A DNA stretch of 64,000 nucleotides, taken from JBIICI01 sp044238935 (GTDB lineage: Bacteria; Pseudomonadota; Alphaproteobacteria; Micavibrionales; Micavibrionaceae). The position numbers and the translations under genes are program-made. Location of the stretch: NCBI GenBank assembly GCA_044238935.1, contig JBIICI010000004.1, positions 44,918 through 108,917 of the forward strand. Direction: 5' to 3'. Positions 1 to 8,946 of the stretch are shown here, in pieces. How positions within the stretch are numbered: the stretch's first letter is position 1; every line of letters begins with the position of its first letter. The notes beneath the pieces are model-generated. The model was not told the origin of the DNA. It saw only the letters and a program-made list of their open reading frames with translations, and did no database searches.

Positions 1-964
1 GCAGCACAATATTACCCAAATGCGCATAGGGCGTTTTAACCAAAAACCGCGCCAACCAATAAGTCAAACGCTGCAATTTATAAACAATAATATGCGGCAC
101 CCCCGCCACGGCCAATTCCAGCCCCACGGTGCCAGATACGGCAATGGCTTGGTGACATTGTGAAAATAATGTCGCTTTTTCATCAGTGTTTTGCGGTTGC
201 GCGATGGTGACATTCTTTAAAGGTTTTAATAATTCTGCAATGCGCTGCACTAAGTGCGGTAGCGTTGGTACAACAAAGCGCATATCAGGGTTTTGCGCTT
301 GTAAAATTTTTGCAGCCTCCAAAATCACCGCACCATTACGCGCGACTTCTCCGCCCCTGCTGCCAAAAAATAAACCTGTGACATTTGCAGCTTCATCACG
401 AAAATTGGGTAATTGCGCCAACGGCGTTTGCAACACAGGATGCCCCACAAAGGCCGCCGCCAAGCCATGCTTTGTAAAATAGGGCGGCTCAAATGGCAAT
501 AAACACAACAGCCCATCCAAAAACCGCGCAATCTTTGCCGCACGCCCTGCCCGCCACGCCCAAACGGTGGGGGCAACATAATGGATGCAAACGGGTGCAT
601 TTTTCATTTTACGACGCACGCCTTTTATCACCCGAAACGAAAAATCAGGTGCATCGACACTCAGGATCAAATCGGGTTGCACCCGTACAATATCACCCAC
701 CACCTGCCGTATGCGCGCCAAAATCGGCAATAGACGCGGCAGCACTTCGGTCAGTCCCATCACCGAGAGTTCCTGCATGGGAAACAAAGACTGCCCCCCC
801 TGCCCTGTCATTTGTGAAGACATTCCACGCCCCCCAACGCCATAAAACTGGCATTTTCCATCAAAAAATGCCTGCAAATCCTGCATTAAGGGCGTCATCA
901 ACACATCCCCTGATTCTTCACCTGCAAGGACATAGATTTTTGGGGATTTTATAGGCGTGTTCAT
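1..964 (-). CDS. lpxB: Lipid-A-disaccharide synthase, 3' end cut by window edge
   Basis: LpxB joins UDP-2,3-diacylglucosamine to lipid X to make the lipid A disaccharide at the inner face of the cytoplasmic membrane. Reading back from 964 the frame is open to the window edge for 321 codons. It begins MNTPIKSPKIYVLAGEESGD, the family's N-terminal AGExSGD loop, and later shows GVGGRGM, ELSVMGLTEVLP, the APDF segment and YVAPTVWAWRAGR, all LpxB landmarks. About 60-70 residues of the usual length lie outside the window. Its ATG shares one base with the TGA of parC upstream, so the two are probably translationally coupled. No lpxI or lpxA is next to it; lpxA and lpxD are about 32 kb away. Identification is secure from motifs. 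Confidence 0.96.
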   Translation of the reverse strand, partial: MNTPIKSPKIYVLAGEESGDVLMTPLMQDLQAFFDGKCQFYGVGGRGMSSQMTGQGGQSLFPMQELSVMGLTEVLPRLLPILARIRQVVGDIVRVQPDLILSVDAPDFSFRVIKGVRRKMKNAPVCIHYVAPTVWAWRAGRAAKIARFLDGLLCLLPFEPPYFTKHGLAAAFVGHPVLQTPLAQLPNFRDEAANVTGLFFGSRGGEVARNGAVILEAAKILQAQNPDMRFVVPTLPHLVQRIAELLKPLKNVTIAQPQNTDEKATLFSQCHQAIAVSGTVGLELAVAGVPHIIVYKLQRLTYWLARFLVKTPYAHLGNIVL

Positions 965-3186
965 CAAACAAACCTATTATCCCTAGGAAATCCATTCGGT
1001 GGCATACGTCCTGCTGATGCCCGTGCACCGATCCATGGGGTTAAATCATCGACGGTGCGTGTGCCGCTGCCGTAGGGGAAGGTGAGGCTGTCTTTGAGGG
1101 CGAAGATTTTGGCATCACTTAGGCCGCCATCCTTGTATTTCTGCAACGTCACACCCTTACCGCGTGCCATTTCGGGCAGTTCGGATAGGGGGTAGATTAG
1201 CAATTTGCGGTTTTGACCAATCAGGGCGATATGGTCATTTTCAGGCGCAATGCTTAAGCAGAGATAGGCAGGGTTGCCGTCTTCCACATTCAGCACTTGT
1301 TTGCCGTTTTTGGTTTGCGCCAACGCATCGGGGGCGGCAACAACAAAGCCGCGCCCACTTTGGGAGGCAACCAAATATTTGCGATCAGGGGCAAAAATAT
1401 GGATATTGATAATCTGTGTATCGTTGGGAATATCCAGCATCAAACTTAAGGGCTCACCAAAGCCGCGCCCAGCGGGCAGGCTATCGCAGCCTAATGTATA
1501 AAATCGTCCATTGCTGGCAAAGATCAGGATTTTATCTGTGGTCTGTGCCTCAATCACAAAGCGGCTCTCATCGCCTTCTTTATACTTCATATCCTCAATT
1601 TTCAAATTGTGGCCTTTCATGGACTTGATCCAGCCTTTTTCAGAAATAAGGATTGTCACAGGCTCTTTTTCAATCATCGCATCATTGGGAATGTCAATCA
1701 CCACAGGCGTATCGCCAATCATGGTGCGCCGTGCGCCCAATGCGGTATCCAGCCCAAAGCGGATTTTTAAATCCGTAACCTGTGTGCGGATTTTTTGCCA
1801 TTGCAAGGATTCTGATCCCAACAGGGCGTTAATTTCATCGCGCTCAATGCTTAAGGCATCATGTTCTTTGCGAATTTCGAATTCTTCTAATTTCCGCAAA
1901 GACCGCAAGCGCATATTCAAAACCGCATCGGCTTGAATTTCACTTAAACCAAAGGCGCGCATCAGCTCTTCTTTGGGTTCGTCATGTTCGCGGATAATGC
2001 GAATGACCTCATCAATGTTCAAATAAGCGATCAAATAGCCGCCCAAGACTTCCAAACGGTGCAAGATTTTATCAAGACGGTGCTTTGAACGGCGCACCAA
2101 AACGACTTGACGGTGGTTCAGCCAGTTTTGGAGGGCTTCTTTTAAATCCATGACTTTGGGCGTGATGCCGTTTTCCAGCATATTCATATTCAAACTGAAC
2201 CGTGATTCAAGGTCAGAATATTTAAATAACGCCTCCATCAACACATCCGCGTCAACGCTGCGGTTTTTGGGGATTAGCACAAGGCGGATATCCTCCGTAC
2301 TCTCATCACGCACATCATCCAGTAAGGGGATTTTCTTGTCATTAATCAGATCCGCAATTTTTTCCACTAGGCGCGATTTTTGGATTTGATAGGGGATTTC
2401 GGTGACAATAATTTGATATTGCCCTTGCTTTAGCTCTTCACGCTCCCATTTCGCGCGCACACGGAATGATCCGCGCCCCTCCCCATAGGCTTTGGCAATC
2501 ACATCATGCGATTCCATCAAAATGCCGCCTGTGGGGAAGTCGGGGCCTTTGATCACTTGCATAATCTCATCCATGCCCGCATCATGATCTAAAATGCGCT
2601 CCATCGCCTCACAGAGTTCATAGACATTATGCGGCGGAATATTCGTTGCCATGCCCACGGCAATCCCCGATGATCCGTTTGCCAATAAATTTGGGAATGC
2701 GGCAGGCAGCACCACAGGCTCATGCGAATCGCCGTCATACGTGCCACGGAAATCGACGGCGTCTTCCTCGATCCCCTCCAGCATCAACATGGCGACATCG
2801 GTCAGTTTGGCCTCCGTATATCGCATGGCGGCGGCATTATCGCCATCAATATTCCCAAAATTCCCCTGCCCATCAATCATCGGGTAACGCACCGCAAAAT
2901 CCTGCGCCAAGCGCACCATCGCATCATAAACCGATTGATCGCCGTGGGGGTGAAACTTCCCAATCACATCCCCAACCACACGGGCGGACTTTTTCGGCAT
3001 CCCCTCCGGCTTTAAATTCAGCTGCGCCATCGCATACAAAATCCGCCGATGCACAGGCTTCATGCCATCGCGCACATCCGGCAAAGACCGGCTCATGATC
3101 GTAGACAGCGCGTAGGCTAAATATTTTTCCGATAAAATCTCAGCGAACGGTTGATCAAGAATATTATCCAAAATGGCACTGGTCAT
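964..3186 (-). CDS. parC: DNA topoisomerase IV subunit A
   Basis: ParC is the DNA cleavage and religation subunit of topoisomerase IV, which unlinks daughter chromosomes. The 740-residue product has the type IIA core: RPDVRDG-like SLPDVRDGMKPVHRRIL at 34-50, the quinolone-region motif HPHGD at 79-83, and the catalytic tyrosine Y123 in AAMRYTEAKL. Its tail ends WIGARASAGRMPPNGFPRDN plus RFV, typical of alphaproteobacterial ParC rather than GyrA, and it lacks the longer GyrA C-terminal domain. The residue at the usual quinolone-contact position (E. coli ParC S80) is Gln84 here. Start is ATG at 3186. lpxB follows with a one-base stop/start overlap. Confidence 0.96.
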   Translation of the reverse strand: MTSAILDNILDQPFAEILSEKYLAYALSTIMSRSLPDVRDGMKPVHRRILYAMAQLNLKPEGMPKKSARVVGDVIGKFHPHGDQSVYDAMVRLAQDFAVRYPMIDGQGNFGNIDGDNAAAMRYTEAKLTDVAMLMLEGIEEDAVDFRGTYDGDSHEPVVLPAAFPNLLANGSSGIAVGMATNIPPHNVYELCEAMERILDHDAGMDEIMQVIKGPDFPTGGILMESHDVIAKAYGEGRGSFRVRAKWEREELKQGQYQIIVTEIPYQIQKSRLVEKIADLINDKKIPLLDDVRDESTEDIRLVLIPKNRSVDADVLMEALFKYSDLESRFSLNMNMLENGITPKVMDLKEALQNWLNHRQVVLVRRSKHRLDKILHRLEVLGGYLIAYLNIDEVIRIIREHDEPKEELMRAFGLSEIQADAVLNMRLRSLRKLEEFEIRKEHDALSIERDEINALLGSESLQWQKIRTQVTDLKIRFGLDTALGARRTMIGDTPVVIDIPNDAMIEKEPVTILISEKGWIKSMKGHNLKIEDMKYKEGDESRFVIEAQTTDKILIFASNGRFYTLGCDSLPAGRGFGEPLSLMLDIPNDTQIINIHIFAPDRKYLVASQSGRGFVVAAPDALAQTKNGKQVLNVEDGNPAYLCLSIAPENDHIALIGQNRKLLIYPLSELPEMARGKGVTLQKYKDGGLSDAKIFALKDSLTFPYGSGTRTVDDLTPWIGARASAGRMPPNGFPRDNRFV

Positions 3187-3306
3187 GGGCGAGAATGGCT
3201 TTCGTTATAAGGGTATGATTTTTTATAGCGAAATTGGGGGGCTGGGGCAAGGGGGGAAAATGATCGATCATAAAAATCAAAAAACCCCTTTATAAATTCA
3301 CACAAA

Positions 3307-4209
3307 ATGCGATATATTCTGCAAATGTTAAAAAAACACGCGTCACCTTTATTTATGGGCATCTTAATCGGGCTGTTTGCCTTCATGATGTTTTCCGCCA
3401 CCCAAGCCGCCGCAAAGACTCTTTTTGAGTATCATTCGGTTTTTGAGGTGTTATTTATCCGCAGCCTTCTTGGGTTATTGATGGTTTTTAGTGGTATTAT
3501 TTTATCAAAAAACAACCATTTATTAAAAACAAAAAATCCTCAACTGCATCTTCAACGTGGATTGGTGGGGGCAACAGGGGTGATTTGTATCGTTTATGCG
3601 GTTAAGTTTTTGCCGCTCAATATCGCCACGATTTTCTTTTTCTCATCGGGTCTTATTGCGCCCTTATTGGCAACGATCTTATTAAAAGAAAAACTGAGTT
3701 CAAAAAGATTATTTTGGATGTTCGTTGGATTTATAGGCGTTGGTGTAACCGTTTTTGCAGGAAAGGGAGGCGATTTAAAAACATCATCTCTTTATATTAT
3801 CGGGGTTTGTTTTGCAATCATGGGCGCATTAATCCAAAGCTATATTTCGATTTTCCTGCGAAAAATTGGATCAACGGAAAATCCCATTACAACCAGTTTT
3901 TATTTTTTTCTCACCTGTGCTTTGGTCACCGCGATTCCTACAATCATAGGACATCATCCTTACCAAGCCTCTTTAATCCCAAACTATTTCATTCTTGCCA
4001 TTACGGGGGTGTTGACACAAATTGGGATTGCCTATGCGTATCGATTTGCCCCTGTGATGTATGTTGCCCCTTTAAGCTATACATGTTTGATTTGGTCAAT
4101 TCTCTTTGATATTTTTCTGTGGGATGTATGGCCAGCACCGATTAGCCTTGTGGGCGGTTGCATTGTGATTGGCAGCTGTTTGTGTTTATTGAGAAGTCAT
4201 AGTCAATAA
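3307..4209 (+). CDS. EamA/DMT-superfamily permease
   Basis: This is a 300-residue inner-membrane protein with about ten hydrophobic segments in two halves, the pattern of the drug/metabolite transporter (EamA) superfamily. The first repeat contains the family-like stretch SVFEVLFIRSLLGLLMV and LPLNIATIFFFSSGLIAPLL; the second contains NPITTSFYFF and LAITGVLTQIGIAYAYRFAP. It resembles the SAM-importer/RhaT-like subgroup found in alphaproteobacteria, but the substrate cannot be read from sequence. No clear Shine-Dalgarno site precedes the ATG at 3307; the next ATG (3325) would also leave all membrane segments intact. It diverges from parC across 120 bases and precedes the phosphatase gene by about 50 bases. 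Confidence 0.85.
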   Translation: MRYILQMLKKHASPLFMGILIGLFAFMMFSATQAAAKTLFEYHSVFEVLFIRSLLGLLMVFSGIILSKNNHLLKTKNPQLHLQRGLVGATGVICIVYAVKFLPLNIATIFFFSSGLIAPLLATILLKEKLSSKRLFWMFVGFIGVGVTVFAGKGGDLKTSSLYIIGVCFAIMGALIQSYISIFLRKIGSTENPITTSFYFFLTCALVTAIPTIIGHHPYQASLIPNYFILAITGVLTQIGIAYAYRFAPVMYVAPLSYTCLIWSILFDIFLWDVWPAPISLVGGCIVIGSCLCLLRSHSQ

Positions 4210-4260
4210 AGCTCCCCTCAGTGATTGCAAAATCATCCTCATATCGATAGAATGCATCGT

Positions 4261-5115
4261 ATGAATCATAAAATTATACAAATCGACTCTCTCACGCAAG
4301 CGGGGCATCCAGATGTTCAAAATGAAGATCGTTATGGATTAAGTGATAAAATCGCCTTTGTGATTGATGGCGCAACAGGGCTTACGAAACAAGCCAAAGA
4401 TTTTGGGGGTTTGAGTGAACCTGCATGGTTGGCGGAAAGGGCAGCACAATCTTTTTTATCTGTGGGGGAGGAGATTCAGGATGTTAAAAGCGCGGTGATT
4501 GAGATTAGCAAAATCGTTCAAAATCATTATCCCAACCCTGATGAGCAACCACCCGTGGCATCGTTTATATCCGTGGATATTGTTCGGGATAATCTTTTGA
4601 CCCTGCATGCGTTGGGTGATTGCACAGCGATCTTGGCGGATGAAGACGGTGTCTTTTTTTGTGAGGATGTGTCTTCCCCCACATCGCGGATGGAGTGGAT
4701 TTATGCACAGCGCGATTATAACCGAGGCGCACGCTTTAATGAAAAAGGACGTATGACAGGGGATGCTGAATTTGACCGAATTATGCTGGAGCGCAGAGCC
4801 AATCAAAACAAACCAAGCAGTGATATTTGGACATTAAGCAAATATCCTGAAGCGGTGGATCATTTTGTAACGCGTGACTTTCCAATAAAAGGTAAAATTA
4901 CAGGGCTGTTATGCACGGATGGTGTTTTTCGTCTGTGTGACATGTTCAACCTTATATCCCCAAACGAATTATTATATCATGCACAGCATAAAGGATTAAA
5001 TTATATATTTGATATGCTGCGCTACATTGAGCATGATCTTGATCCACAGGGCGATATATTTCCACGCTATAAACGCAGTGATGATGCAACGGCTTTGTTA
5101 TTTGAGGTTAATTAA
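4261..5115 (+). CDS. PP2C-like serine/threonine phosphatase
   Basis: A metal-dependent protein phosphatase fold is indicated by its ordered motifs: VQNEDRYG (E22, D23), VIDGATG (D36, G37), LHALGDCTAIL, LLCTDGVFRL and the final RSDDATALL. These supply the acidic metal ligands of the PPM/PP2C family; the protein is 284 residues counted from the ATG at 4261. In-frame starts also exist at 4252 (ATG) and 4225 (TTG); the later ATG is preferred because the conserved fold begins almost at once, but no strong ribosome site distinguishes them. The target is unknown: no kinase, FHA protein or type VI gene is adjacent. It converges on the MBL hydrolase, overlapping its 3' end by 18 bases. Confidence 0.8.
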   Translation: MNHKIIQIDSLTQAGHPDVQNEDRYGLSDKIAFVIDGATGLTKQAKDFGGLSEPAWLAERAAQSFLSVGEEIQDVKSAVIEISKIVQNHYPNPDEQPPVASFISVDIVRDNLLTLHALGDCTAILADEDGVFFCEDVSSPTSRMEWIYAQRDYNRGARFNEKGRMTGDAEFDRIMLERRANQNKPSSDIWTLSKYPEAVDHFVTRDFPIKGKITGLLCTDGVFRLCDMFNLISPNELLYHAQHKGLNYIFDMLRYIEHDLDPQGDIFPRYKRSDDATALLFEVN

Positions 5116-5889
5116 AAGCCCATCATAAGCAGGGCGATAGCCCTCAGGCAATTCGGCACACAGTGTTTCGTAATCCATAGAGGGCGTTAAATTGGTGATA
5201 TAAACCTGTGATGCGCCAATTTGTTTATTTAAGGCATAAATGCTTTCTAAATTCGCATGCACAGGGTTTGTGGGTTGGTGATAGGCCGCGCCGTCAACGA
5301 TCCATGTTTTTATTCCTTTTAAGGATTGAATCGCTGTATCATTTAAATTGACCATATCTGTGGAATATCCAACATCACCAAAACGAAAGCCCAATGTTGT
5401 GCATGTCCCGTGATCTTGCAAAAATGTTATGAAATCAATATCACCAATCTGATGTGTGGCAGGTTGATTTAATGTTGTTTCAACGATTTTAAATTCAACA
5501 ATCGGTGGATACAGCCCCAGCGCATCATAGCGCGTTAGGTATGGAAAACGGCGATTAATCTCTGTTTTTGTTTCTGTTTGCATATAAACAGGCACGGGAC
5601 GTTGATCACGCTTAAAGAAATAGGCGCGTAAATCATCAATGCCATTAATATGATCCGAATGATCATGGGTTAGAAAAACCGCATCAATAAAGGCAATATT
5701 GGCGCCATTCATTTGTTGACGAAAATCCGCCCCTGTATCAATGATGATGGTTGTGGTATCGGATTGCACGGACAAACAGGCGCGACTGCGTTGGTTTTTC
5801 GGGTTTTTCGGGTCACATTTTCCCCAATGATTACCTGCTGCAGGAACGCCTGAGCTATTGCCGCTGCCAAGCAGCGTGATCTTTAGCAT
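5098..5889 (-). CDS. MBL-fold metallohydrolase (PhnP-like)
   Basis: A 263-residue cytosolic metallo-beta-lactamase-fold hydrolase of the PhnP/YcfH-neighbour type. The metal motif is T74-H-D-H-S-D-H80 (LTHDHSDH), preceded by the IIDTGADFR strand and followed by FLQDHGTCTTLGFRFGDVGY, which supplies a later histidine and the family's TDM segment. PhnP-like enzymes cleave cyclic or linear phosphodiesters; the substrate here is not known. In many alphaproteobacteria this gene sits directly after metG and tatD, as here. Its ATG overlaps the tatD stop by seven bases, arguing for co-translation. It ends convergently with the PP2C-like gene. Confidence 0.88.
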   Translation of the reverse strand: MLKITLLGSGNSSGVPAAGNHWGKCDPKNPKNQRSRACLSVQSDTTTIIIDTGADFRQQMNGANIAFIDAVFLTHDHSDHINGIDDLRAYFFKRDQRPVPVYMQTETKTEINRRFPYLTRYDALGLYPPIVEFKIVETTLNQPATHQIGDIDFITFLQDHGTCTTLGFRFGDVGYSTDMVNLNDTAIQSLKGIKTWIVDGAAYHQPTNPVHANLESIYALNKQIGASQVYITNLTPSMDYETLCAELPEGYRPAYDGLLINLK

Positions 5890-6686
5890 GGTCGATTTGC
5901 CCGATCAAAGAGCGTAAAGAAATTATCTGTGCTGATCCGCGCCATTTCTGCCACGGGAATCCCAAACAAACGCGCCAAAAATGCACCTGTTTCCACAACA
6001 TAAGCAGGTTGATTGACTTTACCGCGATAGGGGGTGGGGGCAAGAAACGGTGCATCCGTTTCCACCAAAATCCGATTTAAAGGGATAATATCCTTAACGA
6101 TACGCTGTAATTCCGTGGATTTAGGGAAGGTCACGATTCCTGATAAGGAAAAATAAAATCCTCTTGCCAATCCCTGCTCGGCTAACCATGCGGTGCTGCT
6201 GAAACAATGAAAAACACCGCGTAAATGGTGATGGGGGTCTTCGTCATTCATAATACGAATCATGTCCTCATCCGCATCACGCGCATGCAAGATAATAGGC
6301 ATATCCATATCCAAACAGGCGCGGATATGTTTGCGGAAAGAGGCTGCCTGATCAATACGATTGGAATGTTCATAGAAATAATCCAATCCCGTTTCCCCCA
6401 GTGCGATAATCTTACGATGCGATTGCGCCAGATTGATCAATTGATCCATGGTGATGGATTTTTCGGCTTCTTCCCCTGCCTCATGCGGATGCGTCCCAAG
6501 GCTGCACCATACATCATCATGCTGCGCCGCAATATCGGTTAATTGCTGATATTCCTGCGCAATACGGCAGCAAATTGTGAGCATGCCTGAAACTTGCGCC
6601 TGCCTCGCTTGCAAGATCAAGGATTCAGGATCACCCAACGGGGTGATATTTTCATGATTTAAATGACAATGGGAATCAATCCACAT
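5883..6686 (-). CDS. tatD: TatD-family metal-dependent deoxyribonuclease
   Basis: TatD/YcfH proteins are TIM-barrel metal hydrolases with 3'-exonuclease or DNase activity. The 267-residue product carries the full set of ligands: D-S-H6-C-H8 at the start, E98 in GETGLD, H134 in ILHARDAD, H160 in FHCFS and D211 in ETDAPFLAP. An AAGGAT ribosome site lies about eight bases before the ATG at 6686. It belongs to the conserved tmk-holB-metG-tatD-MBL order, but a small Fur-box gene separates it from metG, so it needs its own promoter or readthrough. The exact subfamily (ycfH or tatD) cannot be settled from motifs alone. Confidence 0.92.
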   Translation of the reverse strand: MWIDSHCHLNHENITPLGDPESLILQARQAQVSGMLTICCRIAQEYQQLTDIAAQHDDVWCSLGTHPHEAGEEAEKSITMDQLINLAQSHRKIIALGETGLDYFYEHSNRIDQAASFRKHIRACLDMDMPIILHARDADEDMIRIMNDEDPHHHLRGVFHCFSSTAWLAEQGLARGFYFSLSGIVTFPKSTELQRIVKDIIPLNRILVETDAPFLAPTPYRGKVNQPAYVVETGAFLARLFGIPVAEMARISTDNFFTLFDRANRPC

Positions 6687-6794
6687 TTTTTAATATCCTT
6701 CTTTTTGATGTGTTTAGGGTTTTAGCCTCATCTTAGAGCGATTAGAAGGTTTACCACCATATTGAGATGTATATTTTGCAGCATTCTGAAACAT

Positions 6795-6818
6795 TTTACC
6801 AGCCCTAGGGCTGGTAAA
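6795..6818. promoter_or_regulatory. Perfect 24-bp palindrome upstream of tatD
   Basis: The half-site TTTACCAGCCCT is followed immediately by its exact reverse complement. It lies between the 3' end of the small Fur-box gene and the start of tatD (about 110 bases upstream of the tatD ATG). Transcribed leftward it gives a ten-base-pair stem with a four-base loop but no following U run, so it could be a weak terminator for the small gene or a dimer-binding operator for tatD. Nothing in the sequence decides between these. Confidence 0.45.
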
Positions 6819-6899
6819 TCTATCTTCTTTTTCCCTTATTTACTGTTAAAATGCAAGGGTATTTTTAAAATAGCAGGGCTGTTTGCTGTTTAAGGATAT

Positions 6900-6925
6900 G
6901 TCTTTATGAACATGTTCTTAAAGAC
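6900..6925 (-). terminator. Possible hairpin at the end of the small Fur-box gene
   Basis: Arms GTCTTTA and TAAAGAC enclose a near-palindromic centre containing GAACATGTTC. The structure spans the stop codon (6918-6920) of the small gene. It lacks a U tract, so it is a weak candidate terminator or RNA-stability hairpin rather than a canonical intrinsic terminator. Confidence 0.3.
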
Positions 6926-7289
6926 ACGCCTTGGCGTAAATAATCTGCATCGGATCATGCCGACACTCCATGCCGCATTGAGCAATTTCATCGGCTAATG
7001 GCTTTAATCCTTCGGCAAAAGCACAGCTTTGTCGTTCCAAGCTATTCCATGTATTTCTTAGGCATTGATGGGCTGTATCGGATAACAGTAAAATTTCCGT
7101 ACAGGGCGTTTTTAAATCATCTAAATGCCCGCCTTCTACCAAAACACGACGACCATAGGCGATCAGGTTGTCTGCATTAGGAAATTGCTCCTTAAGTGTT
7201 GAGAGATCATCCGTATCATGAGTCTGATATTGAATGTGCCCTTCTGTAATGGTTTGAGCCGTAATCTGCCATGTTTTTTGTAGTGTCAT
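6918..7289 (-). CDS. Small Cys-rich protein of unknown function, Fur-box controlled
   Basis: I do not recognise this 123-residue protein. It has no signal peptide or membrane segment and contains six cysteines (63, 76, 89, 105, 109, 122), the last four in the C-terminal third. The ATG at 7289 is preferred over an in-frame one at 7310 because GGGAGG sits about nine bases upstream of it. A near-perfect Fur box (7315-7333) overlaps the promoter region, which indicates iron-responsive expression. It is wedged between metG and tatD, genes that are usually adjacent in alphaproteobacteria, so it is probably an insertion. A role in iron or metal handling is inferred only from the operator and the cysteines. 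Confidence 0.7.
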   Translation of the reverse strand: MTLQKTWQITAQTITEGHIQYQTHDTDDLSTLKEQFPNADNLIAYGRRVLVEGGHLDDLKTPCTEILLLSDTAHQCLRNTWNSLERQSCAFAEGLKPLADEIAQCGMECRHDPMQIIYAKACL

Positions 7290-7314
7290 CTTGCGTAACC
7301 TCCCTGTCATTAAT

Positions 7315-7333
7315 GATATTGATAATCATTATC
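7315..7333. promoter_or_regulatory. Fur box
   Basis: The 19 bases GATATTGATAATCATTATC match the classical Fur consensus GATAATGATAATCATTATC at 18 of 19 positions. The site lies 26-44 bases upstream of the chosen ATG (7289) of the small Cys-rich gene and just past the 3' end of metG. Fur, or an alphaproteobacterial Fur-family regulator, would be expected to repress that gene when iron is plentiful. Confidence 0.85.
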
Positions 7334-7392
7334 AATTACAAAGCAGTAGGTCAAGGGGGTTTTTGATTTTTATAAATTTTAACGCCTTGAGA

Positions 7393-8946
7393 TCATTTTT
7401 CCAATCGCTGAAAAACCCCCTGTGGTTCAGGGATGTTATGACCAGACTTTAGGGCGTGATTGCTGTTGATATGGCTGTAATCCTGTGCCTCTAAATTCAG
7501 CTGTGCCAAGATTTTATCGGATAATTCAGGTAAGAAGGGGCTGATGCTGATTCCCAATACCCGAATAGATTCCGCCAAAACCGATAAGACAACGCGCATA
7601 CGGGCTTCATCGGTTTTCTTTAATGTCCATGGCGCAGCGGTATCAATATAGGCATTGGCAGCTGCGACTTGTACCCATATCGACTCTAAGGCACGGTGAA
7701 CGTGGAATTTATCCATGGATACAGCAATTTGTTTCGGTAGATCATCGTAAAGCGCGTTTAATAAGGCGGTGTCTTCGGGCTTGATGATGTCTTTTTCCTG
7801 TGTGCTGTGCGGGATTCTGGCATCACAATTTTTGAAGATCATCGATAAGCTGCGCTGCACTAAATTCCCCAACCCATTGGCAAGATCGGCATTGATGCGC
7901 AATAACGCTTGATCGTGGGCGTAATTCCCATCATCGCCATGCGCGATTTCGCGCAACAGGAAATAGCGCATACCGTCGCGACCGTATCGTTCAATCAATA
8001 GATCAGGCGCAACGACATTACCCAAAGATTTGGACATTTTCTGCCCCTCAATATTGATAAAGCCATGCCCGAAAACCTGTTTCGGTAGCGGCAAATCAGC
8101 AGCCATTAAAAAAGCAGGCCAATAGATACAATGGAATCGGGTAATATCCTTACCAATCACATGAATGTTTGCAGGCCAGAATTTTTGGAATAAAGGATCT
8201 TCTTTGTCAGGGTATCCTAACGCGGTAATATAATTTGTTAGCGCATCCAGCCAGACATACATAACATGATCGGGATCATCCTTAACAGGAATCCCCCAAT
8301 CAAAGCTGGTGCGAGAAATGGATAGGTCGGTTAAGCCGGCTTCGACAAATTTGATAATCTCATTACGACGCGCGCTGGGTTGGATAAAATCGGGGTGATC
8401 GCGGTATAAATCCAATAATTTTTCTTGATAATGTGACAGGCGGAAAAAATAGCTGGGCTGTTCCATCCATGCGACTTTTGCACCCGTGGGGGCAATCAAA
8501 TCGCCGCTTTCATCTTTTGTCAATTCGTCTTCGCCAAAATAGGCCTCATCGCGTACGGAATACCAGCCTGCGTATTTTTCCAGATAAATATCGCCGCGCT
8601 CTTGCAGTGTTTGCCACAGGGCTTGGGAGGCTTTGTAATGGCGCTCTTCCGTGGTGCGGATAAAGCCGTCATTGGATATATTTAAATCAAGAGTCAATTT
8701 TTGAAATTCTGCCGCGTATCCATCACAAAAATCACGGACATTTTTGCCCTGCGCTTCCGCGGTTTGGGCGATTTTTTGCCCATGTTCATCTGTGCCTGTC
8801 AGGAAATACACATCATGGCCGCAAGCGCGTTTATACCGTGCCATGGCGTCGGTCAAAATCATTTCATACGCATGCCCAATATGCGGTGATCCATTCACAT
8901 AAGCAATAGCAGTGGTGATATAAAATGGCTCTTTTTGTGTACTCAT
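7393..8946 (-). CDS. metG: Methionyl-tRNA synthetase
   Basis: MetG charges tRNA-Met and so supplies both initiator and elongator methionyl-tRNA. The class I signatures are present: H22-I-G-H25 (SPHIGHAYE) and KMSKSLGN near residue 300, with FLTGTDEHGQKI between them. The connective region reads GWYSVRDEAYFGEDEL and has no zinc-knuckle cysteines, as in the MetG form of alphaproteobacteria and mycobacteria. At 517 residues it lacks the C-terminal dimerisation domain of E. coli MetG. Its ATG overlaps the holB stop by four bases (ATGA), so it is part of the tmk-holB-metG operon. Confidence 0.96.
   Translation of the reverse strand: MSTQKEPFYITTAIAYVNGSPHIGHAYEMILTDAMARYKRACGHDVYFLTGTDEHGQKIAQTAEAQGKNVRDFCDGYAAEFQKLTLDLNISNDGFIRTTEERHYKASQALWQTLQERGDIYLEKYAGWYSVRDEAYFGEDELTKDESGDLIAPTGAKVAWMEQPSYFFRLSHYQEKLLDLYRDHPDFIQPSARRNEIIKFVEAGLTDLSISRTSFDWGIPVKDDPDHVMYVWLDALTNYITALGYPDKEDPLFQKFWPANIHVIGKDITRFHCIYWPAFLMAADLPLPKQVFGHGFINIEGQKMSKSLGNVVAPDLLIERYGRDGMRYFLLREIAHGDDGNYAHDQALLRINADLANGLGNLVQRSLSMIFKNCDARIPHSTQEKDIIKPEDTALLNALYDDLPKQIAVSMDKFHVHRALESIWVQVAAANAYIDTAAPWTLKKTDEARMRVVLSVLAESIRVLGISISPFLPELSDKILAQLNLEAQDYSHINSNHALKSGHNIPEPQGVFQRLEK

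Noticed and set aside
325..600. Minus-strand frame of 91 codons inside lpxB
   Set aside because: It lies in another frame of lpxB, whose own frame is open and motif-rich from 964 to the window edge.
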